27,496 nt of DNA, from positions 1-27,496 of the forward strand of contig JADHYX010000305.1 in NCBI GenBank assembly GCA_027604685.1, given 5' to 3'. This document shows, piece by piece, positions 11,740 to 22,617 of the stretch (the stretch's first letter is position 1; every line of letters starts with the position of its first letter). The position numbers and the translations under genes were made by a program. The DNA is from Lobulomyces angularis (Eukaryota > Chytridiomycota > Chytridiomycetes > Lobulomycetales > Lobulomycetaceae). The notes under the pieces were generated by a model. It ran no database searches. It saw only the letters and a program-made list of their open reading frames with translations, and was not told the DNA's origin.

Positions 11740-13355
11740 TTATGCAACAATACATTTCATATTTAATCGAATAATTACATCAGTCACAGATGATACAACT
11801 TTTTTCATCGAAACTGGGTCAGTTGAAGTTGTAAAAAGAACATGCTCGATTTCCTTTTCAGTCGCTTTTGAGGTAAATAAATTTTTGAAATAGGATTTTG
11901 CAAGTTTTAAGTCAGAACCACCTTTTAATAAAAAGAAGAAAAAAAAACCATATTCTATAATAAAAATTTTTTTTTTTTTTTAAATATACCTAAATAATCA
12001 TTAAAGTAATTCTGAATAGGAATAGTTTTAATTTTTTCTTGAAATATATCCATTTTATTAAAAAATAAAATCATTCCCGCTTTTTTTAAAATTTTATTAT
12101 TTACTATAGTTTCAAATAAGGTGACTGCATCAACTAGCCTATTCACAGCTGGATTTTCAATTAAATTTTGATCGTATGATGAAATAGCACAAACAAACAA
12201 AACTGTTGCAGCATCATCAAAAAATGCTGCCCAGGAATTTCTTAAATGTGTTTGACCTGCTGCATCAAATAATCTAGTTCAAAAAATAAAGAGTTTCGGT
12301 TAATTCTTTTCTTTAATTATTACTTAAATTTCATGAATTTTGTTGTAATTACAGTTTCAGTTACTTGCTTGGTGGAATTTCTTAAACACAAAATATCTAA
12401 AGGTTCAAAAATTTTGAACATAAGAATTTTAAAATTTGACAAGTACAAGTTTTTTTTATTTACCTTGTTCTGATGGTGTATAAGTAGAACTCAAAATTCT
12501 AGGAAGGTCACTGAGATAACTTTTTTCATAAACAATAACGGTTAAATTATGAAAAAGTTTTAAATAGATTGCATACTAGGCAGCGGTTTCTTGTATTTCT
12601 AAATTTAATTGCCTTCGTTGTTCATAACAACTTTTTATATTCTCGTCATTCCATATCATCTGTATTGCAGTAACTATCTCAGGCGGCAGATCTTTTTTTA
12701 ATACAAATTGCTGAAGTATTTGAAAATGCTAAAAGGCAAAAGTGATTCATTTTTTGAATAATAATATTTAACATAAGTTTTTTTTTTTAAAATTTACTTT
12801 TTTATCACAAGGTTGATTGCCTTCCGAACCTGGTGAAAACTTAAATTCATCATTCGAATTTCTTAACAATTCTAATTTTTCAGCCAATTTCTTTAATACG
12901 GATATAATATTTCCATGAATAACGAATTTGAAGTATCCCAATTCTTCCAAGGTAAAAGTTTTAAAGTAGGAAATTCTCATGTGTCTAACAAAGGTTGACT
13001 TTCCTTAAAAACAAATAATTGTAATTTTTTTATTTTGAAGAATATCATAAAATGCATTTTTTATGTTATATTTTTTAAATACCTGAGTCTCCAGAACCAA
13101 GGATTAATACTTTGGTTGATGGAATAGCTGAATCTTTTAATTCTTTTTCTAATATCTTATCAATTCCCTGACTTCTTTTATGTGCAATTCTAATTATTTG
13201 AATATTACATTTATTTTTATTGAAAAAAAAGGATTTTTTACAAATTAAAGCAATATTTACCTTGGATTTAAAACTAATTTTTCCACCAGATTGATGCCAT
13301 CTTTTTCTTCCAGACTTAATAGGTTAACATCAATTTCCTCACTGTAACTGTACAT
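11740..13355 (-). CDS. divergent G-protein alpha subunit with altered switch II (copy 2)
   Basis: Multi-exon gene; start ATG at 13355 (MYSYSEEIDVNLL..), aligning with copy 1's MYMEDIDVNV. Ordered motifs: QGIDKILEKEL; P-loop GSGDSGKST, split by an intron near 13080-13005; the all-helical domain ending YLSDLPRILSSTY; switch I LRNSTKQVTET, keeping Arg and Thr; switch II DAAGQTHLRN, where the family has DVGGQR; FFDDAATVLFVCAISSYDQ; FFNKMD; TTSTDP; and a C-terminus ending IIRLNMKCIVA. The DxxG glycine and catalytic Gln remain, but the following Arg, part of the effector and beta-gamma face, is Thr. Like copy 1 it lacks Gly2. The shared N-terminal sequence, P-loop variant and C-terminal layout show tandem duplication followed by divergence. 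It probably still binds nucleotide; coupling may differ. Confidence 0.86.
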
Positions 13356-13920
13356 TGCATATATATAGCACAATCTTATTTCCAATTTTTATTTGTTTTT
13401 TATTATTTTAATTCAATTGTTCAACTGTATTATTATTTTTTTTTAAAAAATAAAAATTTCATGATTGGTAACAAAATTTTGCCATCATTGTAAATAAATA
13501 AATTGAAATCGAAAGAAATTTCTGGTTTCGAAATAAAACAAAATTAAGAACAATCACTTAGGAATAAGTGCTACGCAATGCTACACTAATATATTTGTTA
13601 GAGTTATAAAAAAGAGCAGGCGAAACCATTAACAAAGATAATAAACAGTTTTTTGTGTGTTGTGCCAACCAACTTATTGTTTGATTTTTAAGTTTTCATT
13701 GAACATTGAATTATCTTTTTATGTTTTTATAATAAGAAGTCACAAATAACTATTCAATTAAATCAACTTAAAAATGGGTAGATAATGTTACAAAATAGAA
13801 AAAACTATATTAACATCAATAAAAAGTTTAAGTCAAACGCAGTCAAAGGTTAACATTAAGGTCAAGTCATTGCAAATTAATTTCTTTTTTCTACCCGATC
13901 TACGCACTGGTAATTCCTTG
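13356..13920. other. intergenic region upstream of G-alpha copy 2
   Basis: About 565 bases of AT-rich DNA with no convincing frame. A small perfect hairpin (CACTTA, loop GGAA, TAAGTG) lies at 13555-13570. The region is the likely promoter of copy 2 and the 3' flank of the small gene at 13921-14245. Confidence 0.4.
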
Positions 13921-14245
13921 TCAACTTCTCTTATGCTTCGCTGTCATAACAATAACGGGATCACCATTTTCATCATATAAAACTTGTCTTGGTTTTTTTA
14001 AGTAAACTAAATAATAATTAGGAACCTTCTAAATCATAAAATTTATAATTTACATCTTTCGTACATGCCGTAGGTTAACCATATAACTACTGGAGTAACA
14101 GATATTATAGTAATCCAACTTTAGATAAGAAGCGTAGGTTAAATGTAAAAAATTAGTTATTGTCTGAAAATGGAATTTTGAAATTAGCAATCTTACTATA
14201 CCTTCTTTTTTTGGTTCCACCAACTAGATTCATAAAAAATCTCAT
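13921..14245 (-). CDS. 64-residue single-pass membrane protein in three tiny exons, unrecognised
   Basis: Exons 14245-14202, 14118-14054 and 14006-13921 join across introns of 83 and 47 nt with GT/AG ends, giving exactly 65 codons including TGA. The protein has a short start with basic residues (MRFFMNLVGGTKKRS), one membrane helix at about residues 16-33 (WITIISVTPVVIWLTYGM), a basic cluster (ERFYLKKPRQ), then VLYDENGDPVIVMTAKHKRS. The helix flanked by basic residues and the tiny size recall accessory subunits or assembly factors of mitochondrial inner-membrane complexes, but I could not match a named family. Alternative splice choices hit stops at once, which supports this model. It is too short and too split to show up as a simple open frame. 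Confidence 0.65.
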
Positions 14246-14567
14246 TTTAAATGAAACTTTGTAAACTAAAGAATAATTTTATTCAATTCAAATAGAATTT
14301 TTTTTTTTTTTTTTTTCAAGGTCAAATTTAGAAAACGTTAGTTACTTCATTTTTTTTAATCTTCATAACGCTATATGATGAATTCACACATTCAATTTTT
14401 TAGATGCTTAATAGATGAATAAAATTACAGTATATGTTTAATTAAAAATTAATAATTTTTATGGTTATCGTAAATTAAATTAATAAATTAATTGAGATAC
14501 TGAATAGTGGCATTTATGGAGTTAAAAATAAATTTTAACTGCTACTCTTCCTAGCAAACTATAGCTG
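14246..14567. other. intergenic spacer
   Basis: About 320 bases with a long T run (14299-14316) and no recognisable gene. It should carry the promoter of the 13921-14245 gene and the 3' end of the Oms1-like gene. Confidence 0.4.
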
Positions 14568-15517
14568 TTACTCTTTTGAACAAACTATATAGTAAGTTGT
14601 TCCGAAGTTATATCGATGATATTCTTTGACAATAAGACCAGCTTCTTTCACTAAGTTTTCAATATCTGACAAATTTTTGTAGAATTGGTTAATAAAAAAT
14701 TTTAAAAAAAGTTAAAAACCTCTGTTCCACCAACATCCCCAATCAGTTGCATGATCTATGCTACTTTTGTCTAAAATTTTATCGATAAATTCTTTGAAAA
14801 ATCCATTAGCCCTTCCATGCTCTAACAACAATATTTCTCCATCTTTTTTACAAACTCGTTTCATTTCTTTTAAAGTTACTACTGGATCTTTACATGAACA
14901 TAAACCTAACAACAAAAGTTGAAATTTTGAAATTAATATATTTTTTTAATTACCAAAGGTATCTACCACACTATCAAAACTATTATCGGAAAATTTCAAG
15001 TCATCATTTTCCATTACGTGAATTTCGTTATCTATCACTTTGTTATTAATATCTTTATTAAATAATGATTCACACTTTTCCCACGTTTTTGACAACATTT
15101 CCTTATTGTTGTCACTTAAGTACAATTTTTCTATGTTTTCCTTATTATAGTACTTCAAATTACGTCCTGTTCCGCAACTTATTTCTAATACACGACCTTT
15201 GGCTCTATTTAACAAATCTTTTCTACGTTTCCCTAATCTCATCATCATTTCATCCCAATCCACTTGACTATGTTAAATTAAGTTATTAAATATAAGCCAA
15301 AATTTAATCACTCATACTTATCGTATGTCTTGGCTAAGTTGGAAAATTGTAAATGTATTTGAGAATCCTTGATTAATGACTTTTGTTTTGAAGGTTGATG
15401 AATATCATGAAGATCCATATTTTTATTTAAAATTTTTGTTACACCATACACTGAATAAGTCGTTGTGCAGTAAAACAAAATTCCTCCAGTGTAAAGTAAG
15501 TATCTATTCTTGCTCAT
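14568..15517 (-). CDS. Oms1-like mitochondrial membrane SAM-dependent methyltransferase
   Basis: Exon 1 (from ATG 15517) encodes a short N-terminal hydrophobic helix (LLYTGGILFYCTTTYSVYGV) and then FSNLAKTYDN, spliced to QVDWDEMM. The class I methyltransferase core follows: motif I VLEISCGTGRN, acidic strand end LYLSDNN, the motif II-like DNSFDSVVDTFGLCSCKDP, then GEILLLEHGR. It ends with the DWGCWWNRDIENL and GTTYYIV segments typical of the yeast Oms1/METTL7-like group. An intron splits the TFG|L glycine codon near 14945-14900. Oms1 proteins are anchored in the inner mitochondrial membrane and act in respiratory-chain biogenesis; their substrate is unsettled. The N-terminal helix here fits that anchoring. 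METTL7-type lipid-droplet or ER thiol methyltransferase is the alternative. It is divergently arranged with the carrier gene. Confidence 0.83.
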
Positions 15518-15936
15518 TAAGTTGAATTTTTTAATAAAACCCTTCCTATCTCACAAAATAAAATTATTTATTGACTAAATAAAGATTAAGAGTTAGTCGC
15601 TATACTACATAATATCTTATAATATTCTAGACAATATTTTTATAAATTCAAAAGGATTTTTTATGACTGCTTGAACCATAAAATTTTTAAGGTAAGTTAA
15701 AAAAATGCAGTTTCATAATGGAGCTTAACAACGCCAAAATACAAACAATTATGAAAATAGTTGTAACTAATTGAAATTTTAGGTAGTAACCAGGAAAAAA
15801 AGAAATTGTTTTGTAAAGTTAGTTTTAAACTCAGAAGTATAAAATTATTTTTACTTTTTTATTTTTTATTAAGCCTCTTACATCCTTTTCCTTTAGAACT
15901 TCATACATTAAAAGATTTTCAATAATTAGATAAGAA
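15518..15936. promoter_or_regulatory. divergent promoter region between methyltransferase and carrier genes
   Basis: About 420 bases lie between two divergent start codons, so both promoters should be here. No TATA box or operator could be assigned with confidence in such AT-rich sequence. An 18-codon ATG frame at about 15718 is too short to be called. Confidence 0.5.
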
Positions 15937-18295
15937 ATGAACTTGCTTAGATTAGATACGCCTAAAGACATAACTCAAATTTCTACTGACATTTTTAATC
16001 TGTATGCCAGTGAAGAAGTTGAAAACAAAAAGTACTTAAACAGGAACGATTTTATTAATGCTATTAAACCTATAGATCTAGAGTTGAATTTAAACTTTGA
16101 TCAAAACTTATACTCTATTTTGTTTAAACTGGCTGACAAAAATAAATCAGGGCTTATTGATTTAGATCAGTTCGTTGACTTTGAAAAAAATATATTTTTA
16201 AAACCAGATAATGAAAGTAAAATTTTGTTTAAATTATTGGATGAAAAAAATAAAGGTCATATTAATGTCAAGGATTTAAAGAATTCACTGCAGTTTTATC
16301 AGCATAAGGAAGCTTCAAAAATTGATTTTACTCATGGTCCCTTGGCGAGTTATTTAAGAGATGAGAAAAAAAATTTAAGTTTTAATGAGTTTACAGAATT
16401 TTTAACCACTTTTCGTAGAGAAAGGTTCTATCAAGAATTTAATAGTCTTGACTACTATAAAACTTCTGTTATTTCTCTTAGCGAATTTAAAGGGTATCTT
16501 TTACAGAAGTTTTAATTTTAACAACTAAAAAATAAACAATAAAAATTTGACAGATAAGAATTAATTTTTTTATTTTTATATATTTAGCCTAATCAAAAGG
16601 CTTTCAGGTCATAAACTAAGTGATCAGTTGGAAAATACATTTGATTCAACTTTTCCCTTGGGTAAAATATCTTTTGCAGCTGCCCAAGGAATCTTCAAGA
16701 TTTTAGAAAACCTTGACGCGTTAAGGTTTAGTTTGGAAATAAATGCCAATCCTATAGAAAAGAATAAGATAATAACAAGCGATTTTTTTAAATATTGTTT
16801 AAAAAATAAAGTCTTTACAACCTTAGAATTAGACCTTATTTTTAAATTGGTTGGTGAGACAAACTTAATAGATGAAATAGAGTCTGATGAAGAAGAATTT
16901 AAGAAAAATAATGTTAAGAATTTTATCGATTTGAGCAAATTTGAAAAAATATTTTTACCTAGCTATGGAAAGAATTTGAAAAATGTGGAACAGAGACTTG
17001 CAGTGAAAAAAATGACAGAGACGAAATATGAGCCAACTGGTTTGATGCAAGCCTTATTCTCTACATACAACTTTGTTCTCGGATCCATTGCAGGTGCTTT
17101 AGGTGCATCTGCAGTATATCCAATAGGTAAAAATAAAAAGTGTTTTTTGACAACTAATTACTACTGATAAATAGATTTGGTAAAAACTAGAATGCAAAAT
17201 CAGAGATCCTCAAAATTTATTGGTCAAATTTTATATAAAAACAGTTTAGATTGCTTCAGAAAAGTTTTTAAAAATGAAGGTATTCGAGGCTTCTATTCAG
17301 GATTAATTCCTCAGCTGGTTGGAGTTGCCCCAGAAAAAGCTATTAAACTTACCATGAACGACCTAGTTAGATCTAAGTTTAAAACAAAGGATGGCTCAAT
17401 TCCTGTTTTTGCTGAAATTTTGGCTGGGGCTGCTGCCGGTAATAAAAATACAAAATAATTTTTTTTAGATAATAATTAACCTTGTGAATTGTGATAGGTG
17501 GATCGCAGGTAGTCTTTACAAACCCATTAGAAATAGTTAAAATTAGGCTGCAAGTTCAAGGCGAAGCCGCTAAAGGTAAAATTTTAAATATAGTGTTGAA
17601 AAAAAAACCGAAATTAAAAAAAACAAATAGCCACTGGAGCTGCCACACAATCTGCTATGCAAATTGTTAGAGGTTTAGGTTTATTCGGCCTTTATAAAGG
17701 TGTTGGTGCCTGCTTATTGAGAGATGTACCATTTTCCGCCATTTACTTTCCAACTTATGCTCACTTAAAAAGCTCATTATTTAATGAAGGTAAAGACGGC
17801 AAAAAATTGGCCGGATGGGAGGTAAAGTAGCAGAATTCCTTTGAGGAAAAATAAACTTTTATTTAGTTATTAGTAGCAGGAGCCGGTGCTGGTGTACCAG
17901 CTGCATATTTAGTTACACCAGCTGATGTCATAAAAACAAGGTTACAAGTAGCAGCTAGAAGTGGTGAAACCACTTACAATGGTTTAGTAGATTGTTTTAC
18001 CAAAATTATGAAGGAAGAGGGACCTAGGGCCTTTTTTAAAGGTGGAGTCGCCAGAATATTTAGAAGCTCTCCTCAGTTTGGTGTTACATTATTTTGTTAT
18101 GAAAAGTTACATGGAATTATTCCATTTACTTTAATAGATCCCAAATTTGTGGATCACAGTTTGGCAACTACCAGTACTCATAAAGGAGTCGTAGAAAAAA
18201 CTGTCAGCACATCATTTGAGAAAGAGTTGGACAGTTATAAAAGAAATAGCTTAAGAACAACTTTAGATATATTACCTAGATTTGGTAGATCATAA
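15937..18295 (+). CDS. AGC1: mitochondrial aspartate-glutamate carrier with N-terminal EF-hand domain
   Basis: Multi-exon gene starting at ATG 15937. The N-terminal half is a calcium-sensing EF-hand domain; the clearest loop is [13 protein letters not shown] near residue 67, as in EF-hand 2 of aralar/citrin. The first intron (donor GTATC near 16491) joins SEFKG to [13 protein letters not shown]. The carrier half has three repeats with PX[DE]XX[KR] signatures: [15 protein letters not shown] (split by an intron), [12 protein letters not shown] and [16 protein letters not shown], plus [14 protein letters not shown] and [14 protein letters not shown] as in SLC25A12/13. The protein exchanges mitochondrial aspartate for cytosolic glutamate plus a proton, feeding the malate-aspartate shuttle, with activity tuned by cytosolic calcium. 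The last ~45 residues extend past the sixth helix, as in other AGCs. The EF-hand domain rules out a short fungal-type AGC without calcium control. Confidence 0.95.
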
Positions 18296-18487
18296 TATTT
18301 TGATTACATATTAACTTTTATCCATTTTTTGCTAAAAAAATCAACCTTAAACGTATTTATATTTTATTATATTTAACATAGTGAATTTTACATAAAAATT
18401 AAACTTTCTTAAATTAAAAAAAATTTTTTTATTATTTATATGATTTTAACAATTAATGTATCAAATTTGTATAAAAAAAAAAAATTC
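18296..18487. other. convergent 3' flanks of carrier and phosphomutase genes
   Basis: About 190 AT-rich bases between two convergent stop codons; both transcripts must end or overlap here. No discrete terminator structure was identified. Confidence 0.5.
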
Positions 18488-21016
18488 TTAATTTTTTCTA
18501 TAAATTAATTTATTAGCTTCTGGTTCTAATAACTCGCGACAAAAAGTTTGAATTACTGCACCAAGCTCAGATCTAGCTTCGTTTAATCCAACATTACTTG
18601 CAAGTTCACTGTAATATTTAATTTTTGGCTCTGTGCCACTTGTTCTTAGAGTGATACATGCACCATTATCCAATCTTAAAATGTGAAGTAATAAAAAAAA
18701 AATTTTAAAAAAAGAAATTCAATAATTTTTCTTCGTACTTAAAAGTTATCATCTCGCTAGATTTTGAGCATGGTAAAGTTGGCTTAAAACCTTCATTTTG
18801 ATTATCATATCCAATAGTTAAGTCTCTAATTGCTACAATTTTATTCGAACCGATACTTTTTGGATAATTTAGTAATGTAATTTCATTATCTGCATTGAGT
18901 TCCTTCTGCAAATTGACAAAAAATATTAAAAATATGTGTAAAAAAAGCAAAGAACTTACTAATTTGTCACCATATCTAATTTTTTTAAAAATATTTTCAA
19001 TGACCAATTTATCGTAGCAAATAAAATAGCTATTCTCAGTGACAAAGTAACCATATTTTGCATAAAGGTCATTTAAATAATTAAAAAGACTCTTTCCTTC
19101 AATGGAGAGTCTTAAGGCATTTTCACATAAAACTGACAAGGCAGATACTCCGTCTTTGTCTCTAACAATATCTCCAATCATAAACCCGATGGCCTCCTCA
19201 AAGGCAAAAATTACCTCTTTTCCTTCTTTTACCAAATCAATAGCTCTGTTACCAAGCCATTTAAATCCTGTTAAAGTGTCTTCAAACTTAAATCCTTCGG
19301 CAATTGCTATAGCATTTAGCATTTTACTGCTTACAGTGCTGGCTAACATGTAAACATTACTGTAATCTAAAAATTCGGAAAAAGTTAAAAAAAAATTTAA
19401 AATTTTCCATTTTACCTGAATTAGGATGCGAAACTTTATAATTATCCCAAAGAAGACCACCTAGTATAGACCCAAGCTCGTTTCCGCTAAAAATATGCCA
19501 TGAACCACTAAAAATGAATTTATTAATTTTAAAATGTAAACAGTTCATTTATAGTGTACTCATCCAATCTTTCAGCAACAGCTAATCTGTCAGCATCAGG
19601 ATCGTTAGCAATAATTACCTTCGCGCCACTTTCTTCTGCACTTTGTATAGCTAATTTCAACGCCCCTTTACCTTCTTCTGGATTTGGGAATTCAACTAAA
19701 GAGAATACATATCAGTAAAACGAAGTAAATAAGGAATAAAATATATGACCAGTTGGAAAGTCAGGATCAGGTTTAATTTGCTCTTTCGTAGCTACAAAAG
19801 GTTTTAAACCAAAAGTTTCAAATCCTTTTTTTGCAAATTCATAACCAACCCCGTGCATCGCTGTATAACAGAACTTAAGTTCGCCACTATGATTTAGTTC
19901 TCTAGAAAAAAAATTTATCAACAAAAAATAATTAATAAAATGATTTTACTTCCGATGACAGTATGTTCCCAGTTCTTTATAATAGCTGTCATACATTTCA
20001 ACAAATGGATCAGATGCTAAAGTGCTCGTATTAACAAGATTATAATCCCACGTCCATGGAGTTAAATTTTTTAAAATAGATTTTGCGATCCCATTGTCAT
20101 GTGGTGGTATGATTTGGCACGCGTTATCCCAATAGACTTTGTATCCGTTGTCATTTTTGGGATTATGACTTGCAGTAATCATGATACCACAACTTGCTCC
20201 TAATTTTTTGACTCCAAAAGGCTTCAATTAAAAATTGATAAATTTTAATGTCTTTTCGTGAATTTAAATACCACAAGAGGAGTATGAACCAATTTCTTAT
20301 AGTAATAAACTTTAACTTGTTTAGAGAGGAAAACCGCCGCAGTAAGTCTAAATTAAAAAATTTAAATGTAAAACTAATTTTTTTTTTTTTTTTTTTTTTA
20401 CTCAGCAAATTCTTTTGAGTTATATCTGTGGTCGTGGCCAATAACAACTCCTCGTTCCTTAAGTTTTGGATCCTCTTCCATTAAATAAGCACATAATCCC
20501 TAAAAAAAATAAATATATAAATAATATTTTTCAATTAAAATTATGTTGATAAAAAATATTCACCTGAGTGGCTTGAATAACAGTTAATTCATTCATTCTA
20601 AATTTTTTAAAATTCCGTTAAAAATAAACAACCTTATAACGTACCTGCTGTAACCAGCACCCATAGCAGCTCTTAAACCAGCTGTACCAAATTCCAGTCT
20701 AGACCCTAAAAAAAAAATTTATAAAAAAAACGAATTCACATTAAAAACTGTACAAACCTAGTAATAACTTTAACTTTTCCTCATTATTTTCTTTGGCAAG
20801 TTGTTCAATTTCCTTTCTCGTGGTAGTATTCTAAAATATAGTTCATTAATTTAAAACACTTTGAAATTATTAACGTGATACTTTATCCAGCTGCAAGTAT
20901 TCGTTTACAAGTTTTAAAATTTCGGAATTCATCTTTTGTCTGGAAAGTTGAAACGATTGTGATTCTTTTGGTTTGCGGTCACTATCTAGTAAACAACTGC
21001 TAAAGCAAGTATTCAT
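18488..21016 (-). CDS. PGM2: PGM2-type phosphoglucomutase / phosphopentomutase
   Basis: Multi-exon gene of the alpha-D-phosphohexomutase superfamily. Ordered landmarks: [22 protein letters not shown]; the phosphoserine loop [35 protein letters not shown]; metal site [22 protein letters not shown] sugar-binding loop; [12 protein letters not shown]; and phosphate-binding [15 protein letters not shown] near the end. The pattern matches the PGM2/PGM2L1 branch (yeast Pgm3/Prm15) better than classical PGM1. These enzymes interconvert ribose-1-/ribose-5-phosphate and glucose-1-/glucose-6-phosphate in the cytosol. Two starts are possible: ATG 21016 gives 28 extra residues with two cysteines ([17 protein letters not shown]..), and ATG 20932 gives [17 protein letters not shown], where family members usually begin. 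The shorter form is likely the main product unless the extension is a targeting sequence. All catalytic motifs look intact. Confidence 0.93.
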
Positions 21017-21571
21017 TGATAAGCTATAAAAAAAATATGTGGAAAAGGAACCTTTAAATAAAATCGCAAATATTTGGTTTTAGTAATTTTTTTTTTCACC
21101 TCAAGAACCACGCCCAACCTTTTTTTTTGCGCCCATGTCAGCATAAGCCACATTTAATGTTTTTGTAGTTGTTACGAAAAAGGGAAAATTTTAGTTAAGA
21201 ATTTTACTAACATTGATACCTACTCTATATCTGTAATACAGCTAGTATAATCAAATAATTTAAAATGATAGAAGTAATATTAAACGAATACAACTTTCGT
21301 TGGAAAAAGTCTTCATTGTGCATTTAGTTGTGCAGCCTACAGACCAAAATTTATTTAGTGAAGAAAAATTTTTAATCAAAAGATCTACACCGATACCATA
21401 TTGTAAGACTATTCAAGTTGTTAATGCCAAATTTATTTAAAAACTGATTACTTATTTAACTACTCCATTAAAAAATATTCTACATTTAATTAAATAATTA
21501 TTTAGTAGCGATTTCCGATCTGTAATTCCTGTTAGTTTCAAATTCCTATTGTAAAAATTTTCTTTAGTTTC
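21017..21571. other. intergenic region upstream of the phosphomutase
   Basis: About 555 AT-rich bases with a slightly GC-richer patch at 21100-21150. No coding frame with protein-like content and no RNA gene was seen. It probably contains the PGM2 promoter and the 3' flank of the first 7TM gene. Confidence 0.4.
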
Positions 21572-22617
21572 TTATGATGAATCACCATAATTGGAAACTG
21601 AAAAATCTTCCAGAAACGATGAAGCTGGGCCGGTAATAATTTGTTCTACATTAACACTGATATTATTATGTGTTGACGAAAGACGAATTTTTTCGTTCTT
21701 TTTCAGCTCACTTATTACCTTTGGTACAATTTTATTAAACTTTGATTTAGTAAACAAATATAGCAATTGAAAACTTGTCCAACAATCTGTCAGAAAAAAT
21801 ATTATTTATTAATTTAAATACATTTAATTATATTGGTTTACGCACGGAGAGATATGGTACACTGTGCAATGGTATCAATTCCAAGTGCCTCGTCTCCTTC
21901 AAGTACAAGATTTGATATTATAAATAATAGTATTGACGTAGTATCCGTAAGTATGAGTAAGATATAAAATAACTTAATGATGTTAAGTTTTGTTTTATCT
22001 TGGTTAACGGATTGCAGTAGCTTTGATTGACACATTATTTCAATTACTACAGTATAAACTGCCATTGTTGCTGACATTATCGTGTTTATGCTGATAATAA
22101 TTTCCTTTAACTCCTGTTCAGTTTCGATGTTTTTTACATATATTCCTGCTATGTCTGTTGTAGAAGCAGTTATGCTTACAAAAAGAGTTAACATTTTTAT
22201 AGCCGTTATCTAAAGAAAACAAAAAATTTAAAATGTCCATATTTTACATATAATATTAGCTACCATCTGGCTTGTTTGGAAATAAAATAGTTTTTCAAAC
22301 TTAAACACACTTGTAAAGGTTATAAAGCTTAATGTAAAGTTTCCAAAAGTGTCTCGAAGAATATGTGTCGCCAAAAAAAAGCTCTTAGGAATGAATTCGT
22401 AGTATATAAATAACAATTGGTATATGAATAAACTTGCTGAATAAATGAAACCAGAGATCGAAGTTGCAGTCATTAAAATTTTATATGTAGATAATTTTTG
22501 TTGTTTACTCCCCTTTAATACAAAACACCACCAAGTATGAATTGGTAAAATCATGGCTATACTGTTTATCACTAAGCTTATAACTTTCAAAGGTGTAATT
22601 ATTGTTAATGAACTCAT
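21572..22617 (-). CDS. seven-transmembrane protein, GPCR-like (copy 1)
   Basis: Three exons, start ATG 22617. Seven hydrophobic helices can be counted: about SLVINSIAMILPIHTWWCFV; ILMTATSISGFIYSASLFIY; the third ending in SVFKFEKLFYF; then ITAIKMLTLFVSITASTT; IMSATMAVYTVVIEIMCQ; IIKLFYILLILTDTTSILLF; and the seventh split by an intron, CTISL-H-CWTSFQLLYLF. A ~60-residue hydrophilic tail rich in Ser and Asn ends at SVSNYGDSS. The [KR]FEKLF motif at the end of helix 3 occupies the place of the DRY motif of GPCRs. There is no helix-7 lysine of the rhodopsin type. I recognise no named family. Introns after TSQM and inside helix 7 are shared with the paralogue at 26427-27391. Receptor function is inferred from topology only. 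Confidence 0.78.

Noticed and set aside
15065..15289. Plus-strand open frame opposite the methyltransferase
   Set aside because: It overlaps the motif I exon on the other strand and resembles nothing.
16624..16938. Minus-strand open frame of 104 codons inside the carrier gene
   Set aside because: It is antisense to a conserved exon of the aspartate-glutamate carrier; its Ser/Phe/Leu-rich composition is typical of a shadow.
21572..22617. Microbial rhodopsin identity for the 7TM proteins
   Set aside because: Helix 7 (CWTSFQLLYLF) lacks the retinal-binding lysine, and helix 3 lacks the usual carboxylate pattern.
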